Assembly (NCBI RefSeq): GCF_001315105.1
Contig: NZ_BAZR01000031.1
Span: forward strand, 1 to 64,000
Reading direction: 5' to 3'
Source: Paenibacillus sp. JCM 10914
Lineage (GTDB): Bacteria; Bacillota; Bacilli; Paenibacillales; Paenibacillaceae
Length of the DNA stretch: 64,000 nt
Positions within the stretch are counted from its first letter, which is position 1. The number at the start of each line of letters is the position of its first letter. Below the pieces are notes generated by a model, which searched no databases, was not told the DNA's origin, and worked only from the letters and a program-made list of their open reading frames with translations. This document shows positions 16,791 to 26,296 of the stretch, piece after piece. A program made the translations under genes and the position numbers.

Positions 16791-17694
16791 ATGAGGTACG
16801 GAATTATCTCATATAGAAAAGCAGTTAGACCCAATGGCACAAAATGGACAAACTTGGGAGATCCCATTCAGTCTTACGCAATGATTAAAATTTATGAAGA
16901 GATGGGCATACGGGAGTCTGAACTCGTTAAAATCAATAGAAATTCATCAAAGACATATGACGGAGACTATGTTATCTTTCCATTGCTTTAATATGATTTT
17001 CGATAGAAAAAAACATAATGCGTTACCGGTTTTAGACAAGATCACCCCTGTTTTTGTAAGTTTTCATTTACATTCGCGTAACTTAGATTCAGAACTCGTA
17101 CATCATTTGAAGACTTATGAGCCAATAGGATGTAGGGACGGAAGAAACTATGGCTGTTTTAAGAAGTCACGGTATTCGTGCTTATTTGTCAGGATGTGTT
17201 ACAGCAACGTTACCGAAACGACAAAAAACACCAAAAGATAGCAAGATTTACTTTGTCGATTGTCCCCAAGTCTGAAGAATTTCATTCCACAAAGTATTTT
17301 AGATAATTCGGAGTTTCTTACGCATATGCCTTATATTCGAAGGGTTTCCGAAGATATCTTTCTAACAGACGAGGAAGAACAAAATTATTATCAGCAAGGT
17401 GTTAATCAACTTAAGCTTTATGAAAATAATGCTAGTCTCGTTGTAACTTCAAGATTACATGTAGCTGCACCCTGCATGGCAATGGGGATACCTGTCATAC
17501 TTGTCAGTGAAAACTTTGACGGCAGATTCTCATGGATTGATAAGTATTTGCCACTCTATACTCCTGGCGAGTTTAGCGAAATCAACTGGAATCCGAGTCC
17601 TGTCGACTACGAAGAGGACAAAAAGATAATTAAGAAACAATTCATTTACAGAATAAAGAAGGCGTATGAGGAAAACCACCTCTTATACGAGTGA
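16791..17694 (+). pseudogene. Polysaccharide pyruvyl transferase-like gene with three frame breaks
   Basis: Three pieces in changing frames make up one protein of about 300 residues. The first (MRYGIISYRKAVRPNGTKW, then NLGDPIQSYAM) runs to about 16985. The second (FNMIFDRKKHNALPVLDKIT) continues in another frame to GCRD near 17139. The third (TMAVLRSHGIRAYLSGCVTA) runs in the next frame to about 17265. The last (SLKNFIPQSILDNS ... VVTSRLHVAAPCMAMGIPVI) ends at 17694. NLGD near the start and SRLHVAAPCMA near the end are typical of CsaB-like pyruvyltransferases. One break looks like an extra G, another like a lost A. It may be true decay or poor sequence. An intact-looking paralogue lies at 20826. 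Confidence 0.75.
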
Positions 17695-17724
17695 AGCGGT
17701 TTATACAAGAATAGACGGAGATCG

Positions 17725-18029
17725 GTGTATAATAAAGGAATCATTGATTCATTAGAACAAATATCAGAATTGCCGGAACAAGTAAATTATGCATTATGTG
17801 GTGTAAAGGGAGAGACGATGAACCTGCACCATATAATCGCCGATCATTTCCCTAAATGGAACTTATGTACGGTTATAGACGATAACTACACGGTGAATAT
17901 CAAGGGTATAAGATTAGAAAGTCTAAAGATATCCCTGATTTGAATAAGAAAATAATTTATTTTGTTGTTCCTGAAGCCGCTCATGACTTTGCATCCAAGT
18001 TTCTGAAAGAACAGATGTTTTCTTATTAA
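17725..18029 (+). pseudogene. Unrecognised small gene with one frame break
   Basis: GTG 17725 opens a 72-codon frame (YNKGIIDSLEQISELPEQV, then NYALCGVKGETMNLHHI). Near 17925 the coding sense moves to another frame (KDIPDLNKKIIYFVVPEAAH ... LKEQMFSY) and ends at 18029, for about 100 residues in all. A lost A in CTAAAAG would explain it. The alternation of helices with hydrophobic strands (WNLCTVID, KIIYFVVPE) hints at a small Rossmann-like domain. I do not recognise the family. It sits between the broken pyruvyltransferase and licD in the same direction, so it probably belongs to the cassette. Confidence 0.45.
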
Positions 18030-18077
18030 AAACAAAACAGATATCATTGAAATTTAAATCAAAGGTACTTGAAAACG

Positions 18078-18959
18078 ATGAGATATGCAATGAGAAGAGA
18101 AGTTCAAACCGTTGAACTTTCTAAAAGCGAATTACGCAAAATGCAAATGAATATGCTTGAGATACTGATTGAAATTGATCGTATCTGCCGAAAACATAAA
18201 ATAAAGTATTCTTTAGATGGAGGGACATTTCTTGGTGCGGTTCGCCATAAAGGATTTATTCCATGGGATCCTGACGCAGATATCGTGATTTTGAGGAAAG
18301 ATTACGAAAGGTTTAAATATGCCTGTGAAGAAGAACTGAACCACTCTTGTTTTTTCTTGCAAGATTATAAAACGGACCAATATTACAGATGGGGTTACGC
18401 TCGATTGCTTCGGAAAGGCACTTCGTACGTTAGGGCAGGACACGAACATCTTAAATCACAAAATGGTGTGTTTGTAGATATTTTCACTTTGGATAGCGTT
18501 CCGAATCCTTATTTAGGAAGAGTCCTTCATAAATTTATTTGCTACTGCATCCGAAAATCTTTATGGTCTGAGGTAGGAAAGATTGTACATCCGAATCTTC
18601 TTTTACGAACTTACTACAAACTCATATCGAAAATCAGCAAAGAGTCCCTATTCCATATAAGAGATAAAGTTGCTGATTTATGTAACAAGAATGATCAATC
18701 GACTTTAGTTCGACATATGTGTTCGCCACATCCCCCAAAACACTCCTATGGTTTTCCAAGGAGTCTATTCAACTCTTTAAGTGAGTACGAATTTGAAGGC
18801 CACAAGTTTTTGGGATTTACCGAATATGACTGGTATCTAAAATCGATTTATAACGACTACATGACACCCCCGGCAGAAAAGGATAGAGCAAGCCATATCC
18901 CCTGCTCAAGTTACTCATTCATAGAACCGACAGAGCTCAAAGTAAACAAGGATTATTAA
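18078..18959 (+). CDS. LicD-family phosphotransferase
   Basis: ATG 18078 (alternatives TTG 18069 and ATG 18090; SD AAAGG at 18061-18065) gives 293 residues. LicD motifs are clear: LDGGTFLGAVRHKGFIPWD near residues 48-66, RKDYERF, and GVFVDIFTLDSVPN near 133. LicD enzymes transfer phosphocholine or alditol phosphates from CDP donors to surface glycans. The usual acidic cluster after PWD (commonly PWDDDID) reads PWDPDADI here, so one metal-binding aspartate appears replaced by proline. The next gene makes a CDP-activated compound, so CDP-alditol is a plausible donor. Confidence 0.87.
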   Translation: MRYAMRREVQTVELSKSELRKMQMNMLEILIEIDRICRKHKIKYSLDGGTFLGAVRHKGFIPWDPDADIVILRKDYERFKYACEEELNHSCFFLQDYKTDQYYRWGYARLLRKGTSYVRAGHEHLKSQNGVFVDIFTLDSVPNPYLGRVLHKFICYCIRKSLWSEVGKIVHPNLLLRTYYKLISKISKESLFHIRDKVADLCNKNDQSTLVRHMCSPHPPKHSYGFPRSLFNSLSEYEFEGHKFLGFTEYDWYLKSIYNDYMTPPAEKDRASHIPCSSYSFIEPTELKVNKDY

Positions 18960-18985
18960 TTGTATGAGGGGAAGCGTAATTATAC

Positions 18986-19714
18986 ATGATGACAACTGCA
19001 CTAATATTCGCAGGTGGCACCGGTTCCAGAATGAATAGCAGATCAAAACCAAAACAATTCCTCGAGTTACACGGTAAACCGATCCTTATTCATACGTTGG
19101 AACATTTTGAATATAGTCAAGAGATTAGCAGTATAGCTGTTGTTTGTCGTGAGGATTGGATAGATTATCTTAAAGAACAACTAAAACATCATTTTTTCGA
19201 GAAAGTGCGCTGGGTAGTCCCTGGAGGTGAAACGGGGCAAAAATCGATATTTAATGGACTAAAAGCAATCTATGAATCATGTGATAACCCGCAAGATACA
19301 ATTGTTTTAATACATGACGGTGTTAGACCGTTAATTAATGAGAAAGTTATTTCCGATAATATAGCTGCTGTAAAACAATTTGGATCGGCAATCACTGTGA
19401 CTAAAGCAGTAGAGACCGTAATTAGTACGAATGACCAGAATGAAATTGTTGACATTCAGGATCGAAATCTTGCGAAAATAGCCAAAGCTCCTCAAAGTTT
19501 CTATCTCAATGATATTATGGGTGCGCACCTAAAAGCGATAAAAGAAAATAATGTGAAGATGGTGGATTCGGCATCATTAATGTTGCATTATGGTTACAAA
19601 CTGCATACCGTGGACGGTCCCGTTGAAAACATCAAGATAACGACTCCTTTGGATTACTACATTTTCAGAGCTATATATGAAGCTCGAGAAAACTCTCAGA
19701 TTTTTGGATTGTGA
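18986..19714 (+). CDS. IspD/TarI-like cytidylyltransferase
   Basis: A 242-residue single-domain nucleotidyltransferase. The N-terminal CTP-binding loop is FAGGTGSRMNSRSKPKQF. GGETGQKSIFNGL (near residue 77), LIHDGVRPLI (near 105) and APQSF (near 168) are further IspD/TarI hallmarks. IspD makes CDP-methylerythritol, while TarI makes CDP-ribitol for teichoic acid. Next to licD and a CDP-glycerol-type transferase, a polyol-5-phosphate substrate is more likely than isoprenoid synthesis. Start ATG 18986 or ATG 18989. There is a gap of 26 bases after licD and 12 before the SDR gene, so an operon is likely. Confidence 0.85.
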   Translation: MMTTALIFAGGTGSRMNSRSKPKQFLELHGKPILIHTLEHFEYSQEISSIAVVCREDWIDYLKEQLKHHFFEKVRWVVPGGETGQKSIFNGLKAIYESCDNPQDTIVLIHDGVRPLINEKVISDNIAAVKQFGSAITVTKAVETVISTNDQNEIVDIQDRNLAKIAKAPQSFYLNDIMGAHLKAIKENNVKMVDSASLMLHYGYKLHTVDGPVENIKITTPLDYYIFRAIYEARENSQIFGL

Positions 19715-19726
19715 GATGACTAATAG

Positions 19727-20782
19727 ATGAATATTGAAGCACCTAACGATTGCATATTGCAAAGAGATATTAATAGAGTTGCTCGGGAGTTGGTGAATTT
19801 CCCCGAGCTCAATCACAAAACGATTTTTGTAACAGGCGCAAGCGGTTTATTGGGTTCGCTTACTGTTAAATCGCTACTATGTTTGAATCGCTGCTATCGT
19901 TTTAATGTGTCTATAGTTGCATTAGTAAGGAGCTCGGAGAAAGCTGAAGCAACTTTTGGTAACCTGATTCATGATGATAAATTACGAATAATTGTCGGAG
20001 ATATTGTGGATATTCCTGATATTAGTGAACCTATAGATTATATTATTCACGGAGCAAGTGTGACTTCTTCTAGAGATTTTGTAGAGCATCCCGTAGAGAC
20101 TATTTTTACAGCCATTAACGGAACGAATCAAGTGTTAGAGCTGGCAAAGTTGAAAAATATAAAAGGTATGGTATATATGTCGTCACTAGAGATATATGGT
20201 ACATTCAACTCTGATATTCCCGTAAAGGAAGAAGCAGGGGGTTATATCGATCCGCTAGTGGTTAGGAGCAGTTATTCAGAAAGTAAACGTATGGTAGAAA
20301 ATCTATGTTGTGCTTACTCGTCGGAATATGGGCTTCCCGTAAAAGTTGCAAGACTTACACAAACGTTTGGTCCAGGCGTGTCATATAACGACAATCGAGT
20401 CTTTGCCCAATTCGCGAGAAGTGTTATTGAGCAAAAAAACATTGTGATGCACACAGATGGAAGCACGGTTAGAAATTACTGTTACACCAGTGACGCAATT
20501 AGAGCGTTATTTTATATTTTATTAAAAGGAAAAAAAGAATCGGCTTACAATGTAGCAAATATGGATACTGGCATATCGATCCGTGATATGGCCGAACTTG
20601 CATCTAAGTTTGGTTCCGATACGGAGATTGTGTTCGAATGCGCTGATAACGAAAAACACGGATATAATCCGCCGGTTAAAATCTGTCTTGACAGTTCCCG
20701 TCTGAAAACACTAGGTTGGTCAGCCGAGGTAGGGTTGGAAGAAATGTTCCAAAATCTAATAAAAAGTATGAAATTAGTCTGA
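19727..20782 (+). CDS. NAD-dependent epimerase/dehydratase (extended SDR)
   Basis: A 351-residue extended short-chain dehydrogenase. The Rossmann motif FVTGASGLLGSLTVKSLL lies near residue 34. The active-site YSESK is near 183, with the upstream serines in VYMSSLEIYG. RLTQTFGPG and NYCYTSDAIRALFYIL are typical of nucleotide-sugar epimerases and dehydratases. It follows the cytidylyltransferase by 12 bases. Pairs of IspD-like enzyme and SDR make CDP-alditols in other bacteria (Haemophilus Bcs1 fuses both activities), though that SDR is of a different subfamily. Here it may shape the activated sugar or polyol; the exact reaction cannot be read from the sequence. Confidence 0.85.
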   Translation: MNIEAPNDCILQRDINRVARELVNFPELNHKTIFVTGASGLLGSLTVKSLLCLNRCYRFNVSIVALVRSSEKAEATFGNLIHDDKLRIIVGDIVDIPDISEPIDYIIHGASVTSSRDFVEHPVETIFTAINGTNQVLELAKLKNIKGMVYMSSLEIYGTFNSDIPVKEEAGGYIDPLVVRSSYSESKRMVENLCCAYSSEYGLPVKVARLTQTFGPGVSYNDNRVFAQFARSVIEQKNIVMHTDGSTVRNYCYTSDAIRALFYILLKGKKESAYNVANMDTGISIRDMAELASKFGSDTEIVFECADNEKHGYNPPVKICLDSSRLKTLGWSAEVGLEEMFQNLIKSMKLV

Positions 20783-20825
20783 TAAAGCCTTGAGATTAAA
20801 GTGAAGAAAATAATGATAAGCAGGT

Positions 20826-22009
20826 ATGGCGATGAAAAAGAAGATTGCTTTAGTGGGACTTAATAATTTTAATAACATGGGAGATCAAATCATATCGGAA
20901 ACTATGCAGTATCTGGTTCAAAAGAAGCGGGAGGATAAAGTTGAAACATATTTTGTGGACATCAATCCATACGATTCTTTTTGCGAAGAAAAGATACCGA
21001 TTCGGTTCAAATGTTTTAATTTAATTAGAAAGCTAGAGCCTATCTCTAAACTTTTTAAGCGTTCAGACGAAGTTACCTATTATATCCAATACTTTTCATG
21101 GAAAATCAAACTGTATAATTATTATAAACAACACTTAAATAAAGCAGATGCTATTATTTTTACTGGCGGTGCTTTTATCAAATATCATACACAAGAACTG
21201 AACTATTTAGTAGACATGGTCACCGAAATAGCCATGAAACAAGATATCCCGGTGATGATGAGTGGAATGGGCTTAGAAGGTTATAGTTCAACAGATCGAA
21301 GATGCCAAAAACTTAAAGAAGCTATTAATAGACCATGTGTAAAGATGATTACGACGAGAGACAATCTAACACTGCTAAATGAAAAGTACATCGACAATAA
21401 ATCTATAATTACTGCACTGGTCGGAGATCCTGCATTTTATATTCCAGAATATTATCAGATTGAAAGGGTAAGAAGCGGTCGAATCGGTCTGGGAATAATT
21501 CGAAGTGATAATTTTATGAAATATGGAATTAATTATTCAGAAGATCAAGTGATGAATCTATATCAGGATATTGTCAAAGAGCTTGAGAAAAGAAAGCTTC
21601 CATGGACGTTATTCTCGAATGGTTTTACTTCTGATTATAATTTTGGATTACAGTTGCTAGATAGTTTAGGCATGGATCGTAATAATCTTATGCCGCGACC
21701 GAAAAATACGAAAGAATATGTTGGTATGGTTTCAAAATTTGACGTTATAGTTGGAGCGCGTTTGCATGCTATTATTACAGCCTACTCGTTAGATATCCCA
21801 GCGATTGGTTGATCTGGAATGAAAAGCTAACGCTGTTTGGAGAATTAATTGGTAAGGAACAAAATTTTTTGAATGTTACTAATATTAATGCGCAGTTTAT
21901 AGTCGATATGGTAGAAAAAAAACGTCATGATGATTATGATGTAAAACAAAGAGATGAACTAAAACAGTTAACAGACATATATTTAGATATTTTTATTAAT
22001 ACGCTGTGA
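20826..22009 (+). CDS. Polysaccharide pyruvyl transferase-family protein (frame broken near 21810)
   Basis: The first frame (20826-21812) encodes 328 residues and stops after SLDIPAIG. The other frame resumes at once with LIWNEKLTLFGEL and ends at 22009. Restoring one T in GGTTG (near 21809) gives a single 394-residue protein. Family signs are NNFNNMGDQIISETM at the N-terminus, FTGGAFIKYHTQEL near 120, and VGARLHAIITAYSLDIPAIG before the break. Such enzymes transfer pyruvate from phosphoenolpyruvate to form ketals on sugars; many members of this fold are uncharacterised. It is the last gene of the cassette. Confidence 0.83.
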
Positions 22010-22094
22010 AAATATGTTTCACAATCTGCCTGCATGGTTAAATAACCTTAAACCTAATAACCCTCTTTTTTCACTATCGTCTAGCAAACTCAGT

Positions 22095-22133
22095 GTCTAA
22101 GGATGTCGATAAGACTTTTCGACAATATTAGAC
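22095..22133. repeat. Nested inverted repeat upstream of cspD
   Basis: Outer GTCTAA/TTAGAC and inner GTCGA/TCGAC arms are separated by symmetric 4-base internal loops (GGAT and AATA). It may act as a terminator for the cassette, since TCCTTTT follows at 22137-22143. Confidence 0.5.
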
Positions 22134-22166
22134 GTATCCTTTTAAGAAAAACCGTCTTTAGGGTAA

Positions 22167-22195
22167 TTGACACTGCAAACGCCGGGTGCTATAGT
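22167..22195 (+). promoter_or_regulatory. Sigma-A promoter of the cold-shock gene
   Basis: TTGACA (22167-22172), 17 bases, TATAGT (22190-22195): a near-consensus vegetative promoter, giving a leader of about 50 bases. Confidence 0.8.
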
Positions 22196-22252
22196 CGGAA
22201 ATGTGGACAATTAGTGTCACACTTTATTTGACAATGAAGGGAATGTTAGTGC

Positions 22253-22450
22253 ATGCAAGGTAAAGTTAAATGGTTCAACGCAGAGAAAGGTTATGGCTTC
22301 ATCGAGACTGAGGACGGCGGCGATGTATTTGTACACTTCTCCGCGATTCAATCCGAAGGCTTCAAGACGCTGGAAGAAGGACAATCCGTTGAATTCGAGA
22401 TCGTTGAAGGCGCTCGTGGCCCGCAAGCAGCTAACGTAATCAAGATCTAA
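22253..22450 (+). CDS. Cold-shock protein (CspA/CspD family)
   Basis: A 65-residue OB-fold RNA-binding protein. RNP1 is KGYGFIE (residues 13-19) and RNP2 is VFVHF (26-30). It starts [13 protein letters not shown] and ends [10 protein letters not shown], as in Bacillus CspB/CspD. It acts as an RNA chaperone, preventing mRNA secondary structure in the cold or in fast growth. It has its own strong promoter and terminator, so it is monocistronic. GC content returns to the window average here, marking the right edge of the AT-rich cassette. Confidence 0.96.
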   Translation: MQGKVKWFNAEKGYGFIETEDGGDVFVHFSAIQSEGFKTLEEGQSVEFEIVEGARGPQAANVIKI

Positions 22451-22514
22451 TCATCCCGGCATAGCGACCTACATAAACGGTATAGATGGTTAACAATTGA
22501 AGATTCGCTAGCGA

Positions 22515-22545
22515 AAGACTCCGGATCATTCCGGAGTCTTTTTCT
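22515..22545 (+). terminator. Terminator after the cold-shock gene
   Basis: AAAGACTCCGGA-TCAT-TCCGGAGTCTTT followed by more T; perfect 12-bp stem with a tetraloop. Confidence 0.92.
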
Positions 22546-22660
22546 ATTTTTATATCGGGCAGATCACACCGAGAAGGAGTTCTCCGGAGGTCGTTTCAGC
22601 ACCCGATATCCGGGTTAAATAATAACAATCCGAGTTGTGCAATAATTCACAATTCCGACT

Positions 22661-22689
22661 TTTACATGGGCTTAACAAAATGCTATAAT
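22661..22689 (+). promoter_or_regulatory. Sigma-A promoter of hpf
   Basis: TTTACA (22661-22666), 17 bases, TATAAT (22684-22689), placed 24 bases before the hpf start. A sigma-B site, used for this gene in B. subtilis, was not seen. Confidence 0.75.
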
Positions 22690-22713
22690 GAAGATGCAAA
22701 GGAGGAGTGCCCA

Positions 22714-23277
22714 ATGCAATTCAGTATCCGAGGTCAACAAATCGATGTGACCGATGCTTTGAAGGACTATGTTGACAAGAAACTCAGCAGGCTAGATAAG
22801 TATTTTGAAGCACCCCCCGCCTCCGAAGGATATGTAACCCTTAATGTCATTCGAGGAATGCACACAGTGGAAGTAACCATTCCGCTCACAGGCGTGGTAC
22901 TGCGTGCGGAAGACCGGAGCGATGATATGTACGCTTCGATTGACGCTGTTGTGGACAAGTTGGAACGTCAGATTCGCAAGCACAAGACGAAGCTGAACCG
23001 CAAGATCAAGCAAGAAGGCGGCCTCAAGGCGCTCATTGCTGAGAACGGTGTGGCGGCAACCAGCCAGGCGGAAGCCGAGCCGATGTATGATGAAGACAAC
23101 TACGAAGTGGTTCGTACAAAGCGTTTTACCATGAAACCGATGGACGTGGAAGAAGCGATCCTGCAGATGAACATGGTCGGCCATAATTTCTTCGTATTCT
23201 CCAACATTGAAACTGAGGAAGTGAATGTCGTCTACAAGCGCGATGACGGCAAGTATGGCTTGATTGAACGAGATTAA
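22714..23277 (+). CDS. hpf: Ribosome hibernation promoting factor, long form
   Basis: ATG 22714 after the strong SD AAGGAGGAG gives 187 residues; an upstream ATG in frame lies inside the promoter. The N-terminal domain (1-100) matches HPF/YfiA (MQFSIRGQQIDVTDALKDYV). A linker and a C-terminal dimerisation domain (RTKRFTMKPMDVEEAILQMN ... GLIERD) make it the long form found in Firmicutes. It joins two 70S ribosomes into inactive 100S dimers in stationary phase. The hpf-secA-prfB order matches B. subtilis. Confidence 0.96.
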   Translation: MQFSIRGQQIDVTDALKDYVDKKLSRLDKYFEAPPASEGYVTLNVIRGMHTVEVTIPLTGVVLRAEDRSDDMYASIDAVVDKLERQIRKHKTKLNRKIKQEGGLKALIAENGVAATSQAEAEPMYDEDNYEVVRTKRFTMKPMDVEEAILQMNMVGHNFFVFSNIETEEVNVVYKRDDGKYGLIERD

Positions 23278-23310
23278 GGTAATGTTAACTTAAACATGCA
23301 TATGTAAGAT

Positions 23311-23348
23311 GAGCTTCATCCGCTTCCAGCGGGTGGGGCTCTTTATTT
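23311..23348 (+). terminator. Terminator after hpf
   Basis: GAGC-TT-CATCCGCT / AGCGGGTG-GG-GCTC hairpin, with some G-T pairs, then TTTATTT. Confidence 0.75.
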
Positions 23349-23714
23349 GAATAGGACGCGTATTTCTTAGGTACAGAACTCCGCTTACTCGGATGGATAA
23401 TATATTTGAGTACAGAGGCAGGGATGCGGCTATTACAAGCTTGGGTAAATCCACCACGCAACTTTTACGTGTGGATCGTCGTCTAATACCTAGTAAGGCT
23501 GTCATAGAACTCTTCGTGTCAGCACAGCAATTTGTTGCGGCATCCCTTACAAACTGTTACAATTTATGCAAACCCTCATTACTGTGGGACAGGTCTGTTT
23601 AACCTGCGCAGTTATGAGATCATCATATGGTATTATGAATCGATTTCATCATTTAACCCTTTGGCATTTAATGAAGTTGATTCTATCACTTGTTTTGCAC
23701 GAAAGGGGTTAACC
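23349..23714. other. Gene-free stretch between hpf and secA
   Basis: After the hpf terminator about 365 bases remain before the secA start. The secA frame is open back to 23532, but SD AAAGGGG favours ATG 23715, so this upstream part is taken as leader. No convincing consensus promoter, RNA gene or long hairpin was found. It presumably holds the secA promoter and 5' leader. Confidence 0.5.
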
Positions 23715-26225
23715 ATGCTAGGACTTGTCAAAAAGATATTCGGCGACACCAACGAGCGTGATGTCAAACGTCTCATGAAGACGGTCGAGGTAATCAACAA
23801 AATGGAACCGGAATTTGAGGCACTCTCGGATGAGCAACTTCAAGGCAAGACCGCAGAGTTCCGTGCACGGATTGAGAAAGGCGAGACGCTGGAGGAGATC
23901 CTTCCCGAAGCCTTTGCCACGGTTCGTGAAGCATCCAGGCGTGCCTTGGGCAAACGTCATTATGACGTGCAGCTCCTTGGAGGTATGGCCCTCAACGAAG
24001 GCAGAATTGCAGAGATGAAGACCGGTGAAGGTAAAACCCTGGTAGGTACCCTTCCGGTATACTTGAATGCCCTGCTTGGCAAAGGAGTTCACGTGGTAAC
24101 CGTCAACGATTATCTGGCACAGCGTGACAGCCAAGAGATGGCGCAGATATATAACTTCCTGGGCATGACGGTCGGGGTGAACCTGAGCGGCATGGAGCAC
24201 CCGGATAAACAGCAAGCGTATGCTTGCGATATTACGTATGGTACGAACAATGAGTTTGGCTTCGATTACCTGCGTGACAACATGGTGTTGTACAAAGAGC
24301 AGATGGTTCAGCGTCCGCTGTACTTCTGTATTATTGATGAAGTGGACTCCATTCTGGTCGATGAAGCACGTACACCGCTCATTATTTCCGGACAGGCCCA
24401 GAAATCAACGGACTTGTATTATGCTGCAGACCGTTTCGTGAAACGCCTGACGGCTGAAGAGGATTATACAGTAGATATTAAGGTGAAGTCCGTAGCCCTG
24501 ACGGAAAAAGGCGTAGCCACAGCCGAGCGTTCCTTCGGCATTGAGAACCTGTACGACCAAAATCATGTGACGTTGAACCATCACATTGTGCAGGCACTCA
24601 AGGCGAATGTCATCATGCGTCTTGATGTGGACTACGTTGTCACGGACGATGAAGTCGTCATCGTGGACGAATTTACGGGCCGTCTGATGGCCGGACGTCG
24701 CTATAGCGATGGTCTCCACCAGGCGATTGAAGCGAAGGAAGGTATCGAGGTTCAGAACGAGAGCATGACGCTCGCTACGATTACGTTCCAGAACTACTTC
24801 CGTATGTACCGCAAGCTTGCCGGTATGACTGGTACAGCGAAGACGGAGGAAGAGGAGTTCAAGAAGATTTATGGTCTTGAGGTTCTTCAGGTCCCTACCA
24901 ATAAACCAAATCAACGTAATGATATGCCGGATGTCGTGTATAAGACGGAGGAAGGCAAGTTCAAAGCGGTAGTGACGGAGATCGTAGAGCGTCACAAGAA
25001 CAACCAGCCGATTCTGGTCGGTACGGTTTCGATCGAGAACTCGGAGCGCCTGTCCGATATGCTGAAGCGTAAAGGCGTGCAGCATAAAGTATTGAACGCG
25101 AAATACCATGCAGAAGAAGCGGATATTATCTCTCGCGCCGGTCAACCGGGATCGGTGACGATCGCCACGAACATGGCGGGCCGTGGTACGGATATCGTGC
25201 TCGGTGATGGCGTACAAGCGGTAGGCGGTCTGCATATCATCGGTACAGAGCGCCATGAATCGCGCCGGATTGATAACCAGTTGCGCGGTCGTGCCGGACG
25301 CCAAGGCGATCCGGGGTCTACGCAATTCTACCTGTCGCTTGGCGATGAATTGATGAAGCGTTTCGGTACCGATAACGTCCTCAATATGATGGAACGTCTC
25401 GGCTTCGAAGAAGATCAACCGATTGAGAGCAAGATGATCACCCGTGCGGTGGAGTCGGCTCAGAAGCGGGTTGAGGGTAACAACTTCGATATGCGTAAAG
25501 TCGTTCTCCAATATGATGACGTGATGAACCAGCAGCGTGAGATTATTTATAAGCAGCGTCGTGAAATTCTGGAATCGGCAGACATTAAGCAGATCGTTGT
25601 TGAGATGATTAAGCCGGTTATCGAACGGGTCGTTCAAGCGCACTGCAGTGACGACATTCCGGAGAACTGGGAACTGCAGAACGTGGCCGATTATGTGAAC
25701 AGCAAGCTGTTTGACGAAGGTGTTATAACTCGTGAAGACCTCTGGGGTAAGGAAGCTGAAGAAATCACGGAATATCTGTTCGATCGTGTCATGAAGAAAT
25801 ACACGGAACGTGAAGAGGCAATTGGCGAAGAGATGGTACGCGAGTTCGAGAAGGTTATCGTGCTGCGTGCGGTTGATAGCAAGTGGATGGATCACATCGA
25901 TGCGATGGACCAACTTCGTCAAGGTATTCATCTCCGTGCTTATGGCGGTACCGATCCGCTTCGCGAATACCAGTTCGAAGGGTTCGAGATGTTCCACGCC
26001 ATGATTGCTACGATTCAAGAGGAAGTCTCGACGTACGTCATGAAAGCACAGATCGCAACCAATCAGGAGCGTCAAGCCGTTGTGGATGAGAACAAGGTAT
26101 CCACGAACAGCAGCGAGCCTGCACAGAAGCGTCCGGTACAAGTGGCCGATCAGATCGGACGTAACGATCCTTGTCCTTGCGGCAGCGGCAAGAAGTTCAA
26201 GCATTGTCATGGGCAGGGTGCATAA
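23715..26225 (+). CDS. secA: SecA, preprotein translocase ATPase
   Basis: ATG 23715 gives 836 residues, typical of Gram-positive SecA (B. subtilis 841). Visible motifs are Walker [12 protein letters not shown] near 101, the DEAD-box variant [18 protein letters not shown] near 205, [10 protein letters not shown] in the second helicase domain, and [13 protein letters not shown] and [11 protein letters not shown] near 490-520. The C-terminal zinc-binding SEC-C motif [12 protein letters not shown] is present. SecA is the motor that pushes preproteins through SecYEG. An open minus-strand frame covering much of this gene is a codon-bias shadow. Confidence 0.98.
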   Translation: MLGLVKKIFGDTNERDVKRLMKTVEVINKMEPEFEALSDEQLQGKTAEFRARIEKGETLEEILPEAFATVREASRRALGKRHYDVQLLGGMALNEGRIAEMKTGEGKTLVGTLPVYLNALLGKGVHVVTVNDYLAQRDSQEMAQIYNFLGMTVGVNLSGMEHPDKQQAYACDITYGTNNEFGFDYLRDNMVLYKEQMVQRPLYFCIIDEVDSILVDEARTPLIISGQAQKSTDLYYAADRFVKRLTAEEDYTVDIKVKSVALTEKGVATAERSFGIENLYDQNHVTLNHHIVQALKANVIMRLDVDYVVTDDEVVIVDEFTGRLMAGRRYSDGLHQAIEAKEGIEVQNESMTLATITFQNYFRMYRKLAGMTGTAKTEEEEFKKIYGLEVLQVPTNKPNQRNDMPDVVYKTEEGKFKAVVTEIVERHKNNQPILVGTVSIENSERLSDMLKRKGVQHKVLNAKYHAEEADIISRAGQPGSVTIATNMAGRGTDIVLGDGVQAVGGLHIIGTERHESRRIDNQLRGRAGRQGDPGSTQFYLSLGDELMKRFGTDNVLNMMERLGFEEDQPIESKMITRAVESAQKRVEGNNFDMRKVVLQYDDVMNQQREIIYKQRREILESADIKQIVVEMIKPVIERVVQAHCSDDIPENWELQNVADYVNSKLFDEGVITREDLWGKEAEEITEYLFDRVMKKYTEREEAIGEEMVREFEKVIVLRAVDSKWMDHIDAMDQLRQGIHLRAYGGTDPLREYQFEGFEMFHAMIATIQEEVSTYVMKAQIATNQERQAVVDENKVSTNSSEPAQKRPVQVADQIGRNDPCPCGSGKKFKHCHGQGA

Positions 26226-26296
26226 GCCCTAACGTGCCTGGAGTGTTTGTCTGAACAACATTATATATCCTGTCTAACGAATAGACATGGACTTTC

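Noticed and set aside
18986-19714. Housekeeping ispD of the isoprenoid pathway
   Set aside because: It lies inside a glycan cassette next to licD, with no ispF or other pathway gene. TarI-like use is more likely, though not proven.
22666-22713. Upstream in-frame ATG for hpf
   Set aside because: It lies between the -35 and -10 elements of the hpf promoter, so it would not be in the transcript.
24405-26210. Long minus-strand open frame (601 codons) opposite secA
   Set aside because: It mirrors the codon bias of secA, has no SD or recognisable domain, and its composition is that of an antisense shadow.
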